The notes: generated from the letters alone by a model not told the origin. DNA of 64,000 bases from Roseiarcus fermentans (GCF_003315135.1 NZ_QNRK01000018.1:80166-144165); one strand, 5' to 3'. Shown: positions 1 to 9,290, numbered from the stretch's first letter. Program-made: numbers and translations.

Positions 1-566
1 CCATTGTCCGAGAACCAAAGTTCGTGGACTTTTCCGTCTTTGCCGATGTAGTTGACATGCTGTTGCTTGTTCCACCATGTGGCGAATCCGTCCACCGCGC
101 TACCAGATGCAGGGAGAGAGGTTTGACTGTCCGCGCCGCCGTGGGCGATGTCGCTGAGGATATTGTGGCTCCAGCCGCCAGTGTCGGAGAACCAAAGTTC
201 GTGAACTTTCCCGTCACTCCCTGCGTAATTGACATGCTGCTGTTTATTCCCCTGAAAGGGCGGGGAGGGTGAGCCATTGGAAGACGGAATAACCAGAAGC
301 GGATTCTCAGCGGGATAGATCGCGACCCACGGAAGCTCGAAGCAGACGCCACCTCCTTGATCGGCCGCCTCAGCAGCAGATTTCTCCAATCCAATATAGA
401 GCCCGACGACCGCAGCCGCAATCGAGACTGGTGGAGGGATAGCGCCAAGAGCGCTTGTGATAGTCGTAGCTGCGTCAGCAGAAGAGAAGACATTTTTGGT
501 TTCTTGTTCGTCTAGGCAAATTTTAACGCCGCCCCAAGGCCAATAGTCAACATTCCAATTGCCCAT
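1..566 (-). CDS. Lectin-like beta-propeller protein, 3' end cut by window edge
   Basis: Reading the minus strand from the ATG at 566-564 gives 188 codons without a stop, running off the window. A ribosome binding site (GGGAGGA) lies four bases upstream. Residues 1 to about 100 form an N-terminal region with a hydrophobic stretch, no signal peptide and no family I can name. Then come two copies of a blade-like repeat, HVNYxGxDGKVHELWFSD, exactly 59 residues (177 bp) apart at about 183-236 and 6-59. Repeats of this sequence type occur in bacterial proteins resembling fungal fucose-binding or tectonin-like beta-propeller lectins, so a carbohydrate-binding role is inferred from family knowledge. 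More blades should follow beyond the edge. The codon usage is less GC-rich than in genes further right, which hints at transfer. Confidence 0.72.
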   Translation of the reverse strand, partial: MGNWNVDYWPWGGVKICLDEQETKNVFSSADAATTITSALGAIPPPVSIAAAVVGLYIGLEKSAAEAADQGGGVCFELPWVAIYPAENPLLVIPSSNGSPSPPFQGNKQQHVNYAGSDGKVHELWFSDTGGWSHNILSDIAHGGADSQTSLPASGSAVDGFATWWNKQQHVNYIGKDGKVHELWFSDN

Positions 567-1198
567 TGCATCCTCCCGATATTTTTATTGGAGTCGAAAA
601 TCAATACTCCCTTGCGGTAACAGAGTTAACCGGTACGCTTTGCGTATTGAAGAACATCTCAACACATCTAGACCGAATTGACAAGAGACTTCTGTCGCGG
701 TAGCGTCTCTCACAAATGCAAGTTCTGCATAACGCATTCAGGGCGCACCCAAAGGGGTGTAAGAATGAATATTCACCACGCCAGGAATTGAATAGTCTTT
801 ATGTTTACGCTCCGTGATGACGGTGGAAAGGTCCGCTCTCCGATTTGCGCCGGTTATTCGCTCAGGTGCTGACGAACGCGACCTTCGGACGGATTCCGCG
901 TTTTCCCTGACGTCCTCCGTAGGTCCGCTTCGTCCAATCGAGGCGTCCAAAGCCGCGATCCGCGAAGCCCCCTTCCCGTCGAATCCCGCTGCTCAATTGC
1001 ACGTTCGTTACGGGTCGGCTTGAGCCGGCGCCTTCGAAGTCCTTTTCGGGGACGGTCGCTCCGGCGCTTTGCACGGTAGGAAGAATGGGGCCGGCATCCC
1101 TCGTGGCGGCGGGCGTTGCATGAACCGGATATTGGCGCTGTTCGCGTGCGGGAGGGGCTCCACGACCGGGAGTCCGGCGCGCGGCGGGCGGCAGAGGC
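567..1198. other. Gene-free stretch
   Basis: No convincing gene is visible in these 632 bases. Two short open frames (738-950 minus, 814-1023 plus) overlap antisense, lack ribosome binding sites and resemble nothing I know. Composition changes from fairly AT-rich near the lectin gene (567-800) to high GC from about 830, so the boundary of a transferred segment may lie here. Confidence 0.5.
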
Positions 1199-1777
1199 TC
1201 ACGCCGCCGCCGCCCGGTCCGGCGACGCCGCCGGCGCAACCGCCGCCCACCAGGCCTCGATCGCCTCGCGCGTCGGCGGCAGCTTTTCGTCGAGGCCCGC
1301 GGCAAAAGCGTCCCACGCGGCGAGATAGCGCTTCGGCACGCACACGATCAGCGCCAGATCGTCGGCGAACGCCCGGCCGATCTCGGCCAGCATGCCGTCG
1401 CCTTCCGACTCCAGCCGCCCGAAGCGGTTGACGACCAGCAAATCCGGGTCTCCGGCGCGCGCGCGGTCGAGCATGCCTGCGGCGACGGCGATCGCCTCGG
1501 GGTCGACCCGGCAGCCGGTCGCGTCCCGGCCGAGGTCCTGCATGATGGCGAGCGTCGCGCCGGTGACGAGGTCGCGCACGCGCACGTCGCGCAGGGCGCA
1601 CAGGTCCTCGTCGCCGGCGCGCTCCTGCACGAGGCCCGCGACGCGCACGCCGCGCGCCGCGGCCGCGTCGAGGAAGGCGATCAGCGGCGGATCGGGCTCC
1701 TCGTCGCGGTCGAACACCACCGCCGCCAGCCGGCTCGCGCCGGCATCGGGCCCCGTTTTCCTCGCTTCGGCGGTCAT
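1199..1777 (-). CDS. DUF2478 domain protein (putative nucleotide-binding)
   Basis: The 192-residue product begins with an AAVVFDRDE strand and a helix ending RGVRVAGLVQ. It continues with a cysteine-containing segment, DLGRDATGCRVDP, then the LLVVNRFGRLESEG motif, and a C-terminal tract matching WDAFAAGLDEKLPP. This order is the signature of the DUF2478 family, small P-loop-like proteins sometimes found near molybdenum or metal uptake genes; their biochemical role is not established. Two in-frame ATGs six bases apart (1783 and 1777) are possible starts. The second is preferred because an AAGGG lies at better spacing, and a stronger AAGGAGG further upstream is too far away. The gene is divergent from the methyltransferase gene at 1914. 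Confidence 0.72.
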   Translation of the reverse strand: MTAEARKTGPDAGASRLAAVVFDRDEEPDPPLIAFLDAAAARGVRVAGLVQERAGDEDLCALRDVRVRDLVTGATLAIMQDLGRDATGCRVDPEAIAVAAGMLDRARAGDPDLLVVNRFGRLESEGDGMLAEIGRAFADDLALIVCVPKRYLAAWDAFAAGLDEKLPPTREAIEAWWAAVAPAASPDRAAAA

Positions 1778-1913
1778 CGCCATCGCCCTTGTTCTCGCTG
1801 CCGCCTCCTTACGCACGCGAACAACCGGACACAAGCGGCGCAGCGTCCGCCTCGGCCTTGCGCGGGTCGAGGCGCCCGCGTAACTGTCGGCGACACTTTT
1901 CCCGGGCGCGACG

Positions 1914-2915
1914 ATGCCAACCTCCCTGCTTGAGACGCTTCTGGCCGAAGGCCGGCCCCTGCTCGCCGACGGCGCGACCGGAACGAACCTGTTCGCCGTC
2001 GGGCTGACGTCGGGCGACTGCCCGGACCTGTGGAACGTCGACCACCCGGACCGTATCCAGGCGCTGCATCGGGCTTTCGTCGACGCCGGCTCCGACATCA
2101 TCCTCACCAACAGCTTCGGGGCGAACCGGCGCCGGCTCGCGCTGCACGGCGCCGAGGCGCGCGCCCGGGAGCTCAACCGGCTCGCGGCGCAGAACGCGCG
2201 GGCGGTGGCGGACGAGGCCGGCCGTCCGGTGGTCGTCGCGGGGTCGGTCGGGCCGACCGGCGACATCTTCGCCCCCCTCGGCCCGCTGACCGAGGACGAG
2301 GCGATCGACGTGTTCGCCGAGCAGATCGAGGGCCTGCGCGAGGGGGGCGCGGACGTCGCCTGGATCGAGACCATGTCGGCGGCCGAGGAGGTTCGCGCCG
2401 CGGCGCTGGCGGCGGCCCGGGTCGGCATGCCCTTCACCGTGACGGCGAGCTTCGACACCGCCGGGCGGACGATGATGGGGGTCGAGCCGGCGGCGTTCGC
2501 CGCGCTCGCCGACGGTTTCGAGCACAAGCCGCTCGCCTGGGGCTCCAACTGCGGCGTCGGCGCTTCCGACCTGCTGGTGTCGATCCTCGCCATGAGCGAG
2601 GCCGACCCGGACGCCGTCCTGATCGCCAAGGCCAACGCCGGCGTGCCGCACTGGCACGGCGCCGAGATCCACTATTCCGGCACACCCGAGCTGATGCAGC
2701 GTTACGCCGGCCTCGCCGTCGATTGCGGCGCGCGCATCGTCGGCGGCTGCTGCGGCAATACGCCGGCGCATGTCGCGGCCATCCGGCGCGGTCTCGACGG
2801 CCATCGCCCCGGCGCCCGGCCGACGCCGGAGGCGATCGTGGCGGCGCTCGGGGCGCTGGTCGCGCCGGCCGCCGCCCCCTCGGCCGGCCGCGTCCGGCGC
2901 CGCGAGCGCACATGA
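1914..2915 (+). CDS. bmt: Betaine-homocysteine S-methyltransferase family protein
   Basis: This 333-residue protein belongs to the homocysteine S-methyltransferase family, which moves a methyl group from betaine (or another methyl donor) to homocysteine to form methionine in the cytoplasm. The TIM-barrel start LLADGATGTNLF, the SNCG motif (Cys213) and the GGCCGN motif (Cys279, Cys280) supply the expected three zinc-binding cysteines. Length fits single-domain BHMT-like enzymes rather than full cobalamin-dependent MetH. The stop codon overlaps the start of rluD (ATGA), so the two are probably translationally coupled, although no functional link between them is known. Which methyl donor is used cannot be decided from sequence. 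Confidence 0.85.
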   Translation: MPTSLLETLLAEGRPLLADGATGTNLFAVGLTSGDCPDLWNVDHPDRIQALHRAFVDAGSDIILTNSFGANRRRLALHGAEARARELNRLAAQNARAVADEAGRPVVVAGSVGPTGDIFAPLGPLTEDEAIDVFAEQIEGLREGGADVAWIETMSAAEEVRAAALAAARVGMPFTVTASFDTAGRTMMGVEPAAFAALADGFEHKPLAWGSNCGVGASDLLVSILAMSEADPDAVLIAKANAGVPHWHGAEIHYSGTPELMQRYAGLAVDCGARIVGGCCGNTPAHVAAIRRGLDGHRPGARPTPEAIVAALGALVAPAAAPSAGRVRRRERT

Positions 2916-4009
2916 ACGCCAAGGCGAAGGCGCGCGCGCAACGGGGTTTTGTTCAGGACGACGAGGCCGCGCCGGCCCCGGCGCCGCAAGGCGCCCTCGT
3001 CGCCGCATCGGGTCCGCAGACGTTCGAGGTCGGCGCCGATGCGGCCGGCGAGCGGCTCGACCGCTGGCTCGGCCGGGCGGCGGCCGAGCGCCGCCTCGCC
3101 CTGTCGCGCACCCGCATCAAGGCGCTGATCGAAGCCGGCGAGGTTTCGGTCGATGGCGTCACCGCGACCGACCCCGCGACGCGGCTGACGCCCGGCGCGG
3201 CGCTTCGGTTCGAGGCGCCGCCGCCCGAAGACTATTCCGTGCGGGGCGAAGACCTTCCGCTCGACGTCGTGTTCGAGGACGCCGACCTCGTCGTGATCGA
3301 CAAGCCGGCCGGGCTGGTCGTCCATCCCGCCCCCGGCCACGCCGGCGGCACGCTGGTCAACGCGCTGATCAGCCACTGCGGCGCGAGCCTGTCGGGGATC
3401 GGCGGCGTGCGCCGGCCGGGCATCGTCCACCGGCTCGACAAGGACACCTCGGGGCTGCTGGTCGTCGCCAAGACCGACGCCGCCCATCAGGGCCTGGCCG
3501 GGCTGTTCGCCGACCACGGCCGCACCGGCTCGCTCGAACGCGAGTACCTCGCGCTCGTCTGGGGCGGTTTCGAGGCCGGCGCGGGAAAGGTCGACGCCGC
3601 GATCGCCCGCCACGCCCACAACCGCGAGCGCATGGCGGTCGTGCCCGAGGAGCGCGGCCGCCACGCGGTGACCCATTGGGAGGTGGTGGAGGCGCTGGGG
3701 CCTGCGACCCTGGTCGCCTGCCGGCTCGAGACCGGGCGGACCCACCAGATCCGCGTCCACATGGCCTCGATCGGCCATCCGCTGCTCGGCGATCCGGTCT
3801 ACGGCGCGGGGTTCAAGACCAAGGCGGCCCACCTCACCGAGGAGGCGAGAGCGGCGCTCGCCGCGCTCGGGCGGCAGGCGTTGCATGCCGCGGCGCTCGG
3901 CTTCGAGCATCCGATCACCGGCGCGCCGCTGCGCTTCGACAGTCCGCTCCCGGAGGATCTGGCGCGTCTGGTCGACGTCCTGCGCGCCGGGCGCCCGGCG
4001 CGCCGGTGA
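2912..4009 (+). CDS. rluD: RluD/RluA-family 23S rRNA pseudouridine synthase
   Basis: The product (365 residues) converts specific uridines of 23S rRNA to pseudouridine. After a low-complexity N-terminus of about 30 residues comes an S4-like RNA-binding domain (GERLDRWLGRAAAE to about residue 100). The catalytic domain follows, with the VHRLDKDTSGLL motif whose Asp176 is the catalytic aspartate, and the ETGRTHQIRVHMA motif near residue 280. The start overlaps the preceding methyltransferase stop by four bases. rluD directly upstream of rpoH is a conserved arrangement in alphaproteobacteria, supporting the assignment over other RluA-family members. Confidence 0.9.
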   Translation: MNAKAKARAQRGFVQDDEAAPAPAPQGALVAASGPQTFEVGADAAGERLDRWLGRAAAERRLALSRTRIKALIEAGEVSVDGVTATDPATRLTPGAALRFEAPPPEDYSVRGEDLPLDVVFEDADLVVIDKPAGLVVHPAPGHAGGTLVNALISHCGASLSGIGGVRRPGIVHRLDKDTSGLLVVAKTDAAHQGLAGLFADHGRTGSLEREYLALVWGGFEAGAGKVDAAIARHAHNRERMAVVPEERGRHAVTHWEVVEALGPATLVACRLETGRTHQIRVHMASIGHPLLGDPVYGAGFKTKAAHLTEEARAALAALGRQALHAAALGFEHPITGAPLRFDSPLPEDLARLVDVLRAGRPARR

Positions 4010-4142
4010 TCCAAAGCCGCGGCGGTTTCGTTTTGCGGTCGTGGGCTGGCCATTTTTCGGCCATCCTTGCTCGACCACAATGTCACGACGGCCGTAGCGC
4101 CGACGGAGCCGGCCTCGATCCCGGCTCCGACTGGAGGATCCA

Positions 4143-5048
4143 ATGGCCGCGTCGCTTCCCGTTATCGCCAGCGAATCGGGACTCGCCCGTTATCTGCAAG
4201 AGATCAAGCGGTTTCCCATGCTGGAGCCGCAAGAGGAATACATGCTGGCCAAGCGCTGGCGCGAGCACGGCGACCGCGAGGCCGCGCACAAGCTCGTGAC
4301 CTCGCATCTGCGCCTCGTCGCCAAGATCGCCATGGGCTATCGCGGCTATGGCCTGCCGATCGGGGAGGTCATCTCCGAGGGCAACGTCGGCCTGATGCAG
4401 GCGGTCAAGCGATTCGAACCCGAAAGGGGTTTCAAGCTCGCGACCTACGCGATGTGGTGGATCCGCGCCTCGATCCAGGAGTACATCCTGCGGTCCTGGT
4501 CGCTGGTGAAGATGGGCACCACCGCCAGCCAGAAGAAGCTGTTCTTCAACCTGCGTAAGGCGAAGAGCCGCATCTCGGCGCTCGACGAGGGCGACCTGCG
4601 CGACGACCAGGTCGAATCGATCTCCAAGCGCCTCGGGGTCGCCAAGCAGGACGTGATCGACATGAACCGCCGCCTCGGCGGCGACGCGTCGCTGAACGCG
4701 CCCTTGCGCGAGGACGGCGAAGGCGAGTGGCAGGACTGGCTGGTCGACGAATCGGCCGACCAGGAGTCGCAACTGGCCGACCGGGAGGAATCCGACGCTC
4801 GCCTCGGCGCGCTGCGCGGCGCCTTGTCGGTGCTGAACCCGCGCGAGCGGCGAATCTTCGAGGCGCGCCGTCTCGCGGAGGACCCGATCACCCTCGAGGA
4901 CCTGTCCGCCGAATTCGGCGTCTCGCGCGAGCGCGTCCGCCAGATCGAGGTCCGCGCCTTCGAGAAGGTGCAGGCGGCGGTCAAGGCGGGAGTCGCGCGG
5001 GCCCAGGCGGCGAAGTCGCGAGCGCCCGCCGCGCTGCCGGCGCCGTGA
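4143..5048 (+). CDS. rpoH: RNA polymerase sigma factor RpoH (sigma-32)
   Basis: This 301-residue sigma-70-family protein directs RNA polymerase to heat-shock promoters. Regions 2.1-2.4 (residues about 45-115, with GYGLPIGEVISEGNVGLMQA and YAMWWIRASIQEYIL) and the C-terminal region 4.2 helix-turn-helix (EFGVSRERVRQIE) are intact. The diagnostic RpoH box QKKLFFNLR is at residues 130-138, separating it from RpoD-type factors. A strong GGAGG lies eight bases before the ATG. Heat-shock sigma factors in this group are often controlled by mRNA structure and FtsH proteolysis. I see no obvious thermosensor hairpin in the short leader. Alphaproteobacteria often carry a second rpoH, which this window cannot exclude. 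Confidence 0.95.
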   Translation: MAASLPVIASESGLARYLQEIKRFPMLEPQEEYMLAKRWREHGDREAAHKLVTSHLRLVAKIAMGYRGYGLPIGEVISEGNVGLMQAVKRFEPERGFKLATYAMWWIRASIQEYILRSWSLVKMGTTASQKKLFFNLRKAKSRISALDEGDLRDDQVESISKRLGVAKQDVIDMNRRLGGDASLNAPLREDGEGEWQDWLVDESADQESQLADREESDARLGALRGALSVLNPRERRIFEARRLAEDPITLEDLSAEFGVSRERVRQIEVRAFEKVQAAVKAGVARAQAAKSRAPAALPAP

Positions 5049-5135
5049 TCGGACCCCCTGCGTTTCGGAGAGACGCGCGACGGCCGGATATGCGATAGAG
5101 TCGCGCCGGTTTCTCCGACTGCAGCAGGTTCGAGC

Positions 5136-6593
5136 ATGATCGCGACTGTTTTTTGCCGCCGGGCGGCGCTGGCCGGGCTGCTCGCGGGCGTCGCGATCGT
5201 TCCCGCCTTCGCCGGCGACAGGCCTGCGACCCCCGAAGGCGCCCGGACGGTCCAGGCCTTCCTGGACCGTTTCGTTCCGGCGCCGCCGGCCGGCGGCTCT
5301 GCTCTGGTCAGCGTGAAGCCGGATGGTCAGGCCTATATCCTGTCCGTGGACCTCGCCGCCGTGAACGGCCTCTTCAAGGGGGCCGGCGTGGGCGCGACCT
5401 ACGAGCCCGCGACGCTCGTCTACAAGCTGTTCGAGCAGGACGACGGCAAATGGCGCGTGGTTCAGGACTCGCTGCCGCGCATCGTCACCCGGACCGGGGA
5501 CGCGACCAGCGTCTTCGAGGTCGAGAATTACCGCCAGACCCTGGTCGTCGATCCGCAGCTCGCCTGGTGGACGAGCGGCGCCGCCAGCGCCGGCAAGGGC
5601 CTCCTCACCGCCGAAGCGCCGAAGCTCGCCCAGGCTTTCGATTTCGGCTCGCTCGCGGGGGACTATGCGACGACCGTCAAGCCCGACGGCGCGGTCTCGA
5701 GCACGGTCAGGCAAGCGTTCGGCGACGTCGGCTTCAAGATTTCCGTGACCGACAAGGACGGCAATCCCGTCGCCTCGAGCGGCCGGCTGGAAAGCGCGTC
5801 GGTCAACCTCGGGGTCGACGGCCTGAACACGAGAAAGTTGTTCGATCTCGTCAGCCTGCTATCCGTCCATCGCGCCGATCTCGCCCAGCACGAATCGGAG
5901 CTCAAGGACCTGCTGCGGACGCTCGCCGCGCCCGGGACGCGGTTTGTCGAGGGCGGCGAAGCCACGAAGCTGATGATCGCATCCCCGATCGGCGCGATCG
6001 CGCTCGCCGGCGCGAAGCTCGGCGTCGGCGTGACCAACGCCGGTCCGGACAGCGCCGTCGACGCCACCCTCGACGCCGAGGGCCTCAGCCTCCCGGCCGG
6101 GCTCGCGCCCCCCAACGCCGCCGACCTCACGCCCTCGAAGGTGAACCTCGCTTTCACCGTCAAGGGGATCGACATCGCGGCCGCCGCCGCAAAGGCGATC
6201 GAGAGCCTCCGCCTCGGCGGGCCGGGGCCGGCGATTTCGGACGACGATTCGGCCAGGGTCTCGGCGGCGTTGATCGGCGCCGGCCCGCTGAAGGTGGTGC
6301 TGGCGCCGTCGCATGTCGTCGCCCCGGCGATCGACGCCGATCTCGCGGGCGAAATGCGCTACGCCGCCGGCAGGACCTCCGGCGTCGTGACGATTCGGAT
6401 GCGCAACTTCGACCGGACCATGAGCGCGGTCAGGGAGCTCGGGCCGGAGGTCGCCGCCAAGTCGCTGCCGATGGTGGCGATGGCCAAGGGCCTGGCGAAG
6501 ACCGAGAGCGACGGCGCGCTGAGCTGGCTGGTCGAGATCGGCGACGACCGGTCGATCACGGTCAATGGCGTTCGGCTCAGCGCCGACAAGTGA
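5136..6593 (+). CDS. Exported protein of unknown function
   Basis: The 485-residue product starts with a clear Sec signal peptide: basic MIATVFCRR, a hydrophobic core, then a cleavage site near AFAGD at residue 27. The rest has no membrane segment and is rich in alternating polar and hydrophobic stretches suggesting beta structure. One passage, VKPDGAVSSTVRQAF, recalls repeats seen in YdgA/DUF945-like exported proteins, but I cannot place it firmly in a family. No lipobox cysteine is present, so a soluble periplasmic location is expected. It stands alone between rpoH and the Tlde1-domain gene. Function unknown. Confidence 0.75.
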   Translation: MIATVFCRRAALAGLLAGVAIVPAFAGDRPATPEGARTVQAFLDRFVPAPPAGGSALVSVKPDGQAYILSVDLAAVNGLFKGAGVGATYEPATLVYKLFEQDDGKWRVVQDSLPRIVTRTGDATSVFEVENYRQTLVVDPQLAWWTSGAASAGKGLLTAEAPKLAQAFDFGSLAGDYATTVKPDGAVSSTVRQAFGDVGFKISVTDKDGNPVASSGRLESASVNLGVDGLNTRKLFDLVSLLSVHRADLAQHESELKDLLRTLAAPGTRFVEGGEATKLMIASPIGAIALAGAKLGVGVTNAGPDSAVDATLDAEGLSLPAGLAPPNAADLTPSKVNLAFTVKGIDIAAAAAKAIESLRLGGPGPAISDDDSARVSAALIGAGPLKVVLAPSHVVAPAIDADLAGEMRYAAGRTSGVVTIRMRNFDRTMSAVRELGPEVAAKSLPMVAMAKGLAKTESDGALSWLVEIGDDRSITVNGVRLSADK

Positions 6594-6795
6594 CGGCCGC
6601 GATTCGCCGAGGCCCTCGATCCGCCGACGTCCCGACGCGCGCTGGAAAACAGTGAAATCCGTTCGCCGCAGGTTTTTTTTGCCCGGCGGGACAACGGAGC
6701 GTCTGGCCTTCCGTCTCGAACTGCGTTAATCGGACCTAAACCTAAAGCCGCTAACTCTCATCCCATTCGTAGCGAGGCGTTCAGCGTAGGGCAGG

Positions 6796-7989
6796 ATGCA
6801 GGGGATCGACGCAGCAATCGGCGGCATTCCGCTGGAGCGGGGACGTAACTCCGGGAGAGCCGCAAGGCATGTGATCCTTGGGGCGGTCGCGGCGGCGACG
6901 GTCGGGTGTGTCGCCGCCTATGCGCTGCACCAGGCGCGGTACGGCTCGGCCCCGGTCGTGGCGAAAGCGCCGGTCGACGCGCCCGTGACCGCCGAGGATC
7001 CGGAGAAGCTGTTCGGCGCGCTCATCGTCGAGCCGGAGTGGCGCGCCCAAGCCAACGCCCCGGCGCCCTCGCCGACGCTCGCGAGTCTCGCTCCCGAGCA
7101 GCCCGCAGCGCCGACGCCCGCGGACTCGCTGCGCTTGGAGACGCCCCCGCCGGCGCCGCCGCCTCAGAGCGCGCCGCCCGCTTCCGTCAACGCGCTGCCG
7201 GACGTCATTCCGCTCCCGCCGATCCGCGACGTGCCGCGGATCGACGAAAGTGTTCCCCTGCCGCCGGTCCGCCCGTCCGACTTCGCCGAGCCCGCGCCCA
7301 ATCCCGTCGCCCCGGAGCGCCAGATCGCGCTGCCGGCGCCCGGTTCCGCCGCGCCCGGCGACGGCCGCAATATCTTCCAGAAGCTGCTCGGCATCGGCCA
7401 GCAGCCGGGCGCCGTCGTGGCGTCCCGTCCGCCCGCTCCGCCTTCGCGTCCGACCTCGGCGCCGCCGGCGGCGGAGGCGCTTCCGTCGCGTCCCGCTTCT
7501 GCGCCGGCGACGACGGTGGTCTCCAAGCCGGCCGCGGGCGATGCGCGCAGCGGCATCGCCGGTCTGTTCGGCGCGTTCTCGTCGGCGCCCTCGGTCGACC
7601 ATCTCGGCTACGACCGGCAGACGGCCATCTACGACATCTCGGCGCGGGTGGTCTATCTTCCGGACGGGACCCGCCTCGAGGCCCATTCCGGCCTCGGCGC
7701 CGCGCTGGACGACATTCGCTTCGTCAGCGAGCGCGCAGTCGGGCCGACGCCGCCGCACCTCTACGAACTGACGCTGCGCGAATCCCTGTTTCACGGGGTG
7801 CAGGCGCTGCGCCTGACCCCCGTGGGCGACGGCGGCGTCTATGGCCGCGCCGGCCTTCTGGCGCATCCCTACATGCTGGGACCGAACGGCGATTCGAACG
7901 GCTGCGTGTCGTTCAAGGACTACGACGCCTTCCTGCGCGCCTACCAGAACGGGCAGGTCAGGAAGCTCGCCGTCGTCTCCAGGCTCTGA
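6796..7989 (+). CDS. Membrane-anchored Tlde1 (DUF2778) domain protein
   Basis: The 397-residue product has a transmembrane anchor at about residues 25-45, then some 200 residues rich in proline and alanine that look like an extended periplasmic linker. A C-terminal globular domain follows (about 265-397). This domain contains HPYMLGPNGDSNGCVSF, with the presumed nucleophile Cys370. This is the signature of the DUF2778/Tlde1 domain, related to L,D-transpeptidases. Tlde1 proteins of some bacteria are type VI effectors that cleave or exchange peptidoglycan stem peptides. Here the chromosomal, non-secretion-system context and the membrane anchor argue for a resident cell-wall enzyme. A GGGCAGG lies immediately before the ATG. 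Confidence 0.8.
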   Translation: MQGIDAAIGGIPLERGRNSGRAARHVILGAVAAATVGCVAAYALHQARYGSAPVVAKAPVDAPVTAEDPEKLFGALIVEPEWRAQANAPAPSPTLASLAPEQPAAPTPADSLRLETPPPAPPPQSAPPASVNALPDVIPLPPIRDVPRIDESVPLPPVRPSDFAEPAPNPVAPERQIALPAPGSAAPGDGRNIFQKLLGIGQQPGAVVASRPPAPPSRPTSAPPAAEALPSRPASAPATTVVSKPAAGDARSGIAGLFGAFSSAPSVDHLGYDRQTAIYDISARVVYLPDGTRLEAHSGLGAALDDIRFVSERAVGPTPPHLYELTLRESLFHGVQALRLTPVGDGGVYGRAGLLAHPYMLGPNGDSNGCVSFKDYDAFLRAYQNGQVRKLAVVSRL

Positions 7990-8098
7990 GCGGACGCCGG
8001 CGGAGTCCGCGCCGGACTATCGTTTTGCCTCCCGATCGGCTATCGCCTCGCCGGCGACAACGCCGGCTCGCCGGCCGTTGGCGCGAGGGGAGCGAACC

Positions 8099-9199
8099 AT
8101 GTCCGCAACGCACGGGACGACCGCCGCCATCGTGCGGGTTTACGCGCCGCCGCTCGCGGCGCTCGTCCTGTTCGGCCTCGAGCACGCCCACGTCGTCGAC
8201 GCCGAAACCCCTTGGGTGGCGATCCTGTCCGGCCTGCTGCTGCTGGGCTCGGTGTTCGCCGCCGTTCATCACGCGGAAGTGGTCGCGCTGAAGGTCGGAG
8301 AGCCGTTCGGTTCGGTGCTGCTGGCGCTCGCCGTCACGGTGATCGAGGCCTCGCTGATCGTCACCTCGATGCTGTCGGGCGGCGCGACCGAAAACGCGCT
8401 GGCGCGCGACTCGGTGTTCGCCGCGGTCGTCATCGTCCTCACCGGCGTCGTCGGATTGTGCCTGCTGGTCGGCGGCGCGCGCTATCGCGAACAGGGCTTC
8501 CGGGTCGAGGGAACCGGCTCGGCGCTCAGCGTGCTCGCGACGCTCGCGGTGCTGACCCTCGTGATGCCGAACTACACGCTGGCCAAGTTCGGCCCGCAAT
8601 ATTCGCCCACCCAGCTCGTGTTCGTCAGCGTGCTGTCGCTGCTGCTCTATTTCGTGTTCGTGTTCGTCCAGTCGGTCCGCCATCGCGACTATTTCCTGCC
8701 CGAGGGGGCAAGCGACATCGGCGAGGAGTCGGAGCCGCCCTCGGCGAGCGCGACCGGCGTCAGCGCGGTCATGCTCGTCGTGTCGCTGCTGGCGGTCGTG
8801 CTGCTGGCCGAGACCCTGGCGGAATCGATCGAGCGCGCGATCCACGCCGCCCATCTTCCGCCGTCCTTCCTCGGCGTCGTCATCGCCGCCCTCGTCCTCC
8901 TGCCGGAGAGCGTGGCGGCGGTGAAGGCGGCGCGGAGCAACCATCTTCAGACGAGCCTCAACCTCGCGATCGGCTCGGCGCTCGCCTGCATCGGCCTGAC
9001 CATCCCGGTCGTCGCGGGGGTGTCGCTCTATCTGGGACGCGAGTTGACCCTCGGTCTCGACGCCGAGGGCACGGCGATCCTGCTGCTCACCCTGTTCGTG
9101 AGTTCGCTGACGCTCGCGACCGGGCGCGCGACCATCCTTCAGGGCGCCGTGCACCTCGTCATTTTCGGCGTGTTCCTGCTGCTCGCCGCCGTGCCGTGA
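8099..9199 (+). CDS. chaA: Calcium:proton antiporter of the CaCA family (ChaA-like)
   Basis: This 366-residue integral membrane protein, the same length as E. coli ChaA, has about eleven hydrophobic segments arranged as two inverted halves. Each half carries an acidic alpha-repeat motif: ALAVTVIEASLIVTSML in the first and VVIAALVLLPESVAAVKAA in the second, the glutamates being the ion-binding residues of the Ca2+/cation antiporter superfamily. A cytoplasmic acidic loop (residues about 200-220) separates the halves. It probably exports Ca2+, and perhaps Na+ or K+, in exchange for protons across the inner membrane. The ATG at 8099 gives the family's usual N-terminus. Confidence 0.85.
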   Translation: MSATHGTTAAIVRVYAPPLAALVLFGLEHAHVVDAETPWVAILSGLLLLGSVFAAVHHAEVVALKVGEPFGSVLLALAVTVIEASLIVTSMLSGGATENALARDSVFAAVVIVLTGVVGLCLLVGGARYREQGFRVEGTGSALSVLATLAVLTLVMPNYTLAKFGPQYSPTQLVFVSVLSLLLYFVFVFVQSVRHRDYFLPEGASDIGEESEPPSASATGVSAVMLVVSLLAVVLLAETLAESIERAIHAAHLPPSFLGVVIAALVLLPESVAAVKAARSNHLQTSLNLAIGSALACIGLTIPVVAGVSLYLGRELTLGLDAEGTAILLLTLFVSSLTLATGRATILQGAVHLVIFGVFLLLAAVP

Positions 9200-9290
9200 C
9201 CAAGCGCGGCGGCGCCTCTTCGGCGTCGACGGGGACCGGCCGCATCTCGCAACGAGGGACCGACCGGCCTCGAGCGGCGAGATCGGCGCC

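Noticed and set aside
738..1023. Two short overlapping open frames on opposite strands
   Set aside because: No ribosome binding site, no family resemblance and mutual overlap.
6668..6695. Terminator-like CGCCG ... CGGCG around a T-run at 6677-6684
   Set aside because: The T-run is in the loop and not after the stem, so it is not a standard terminator.
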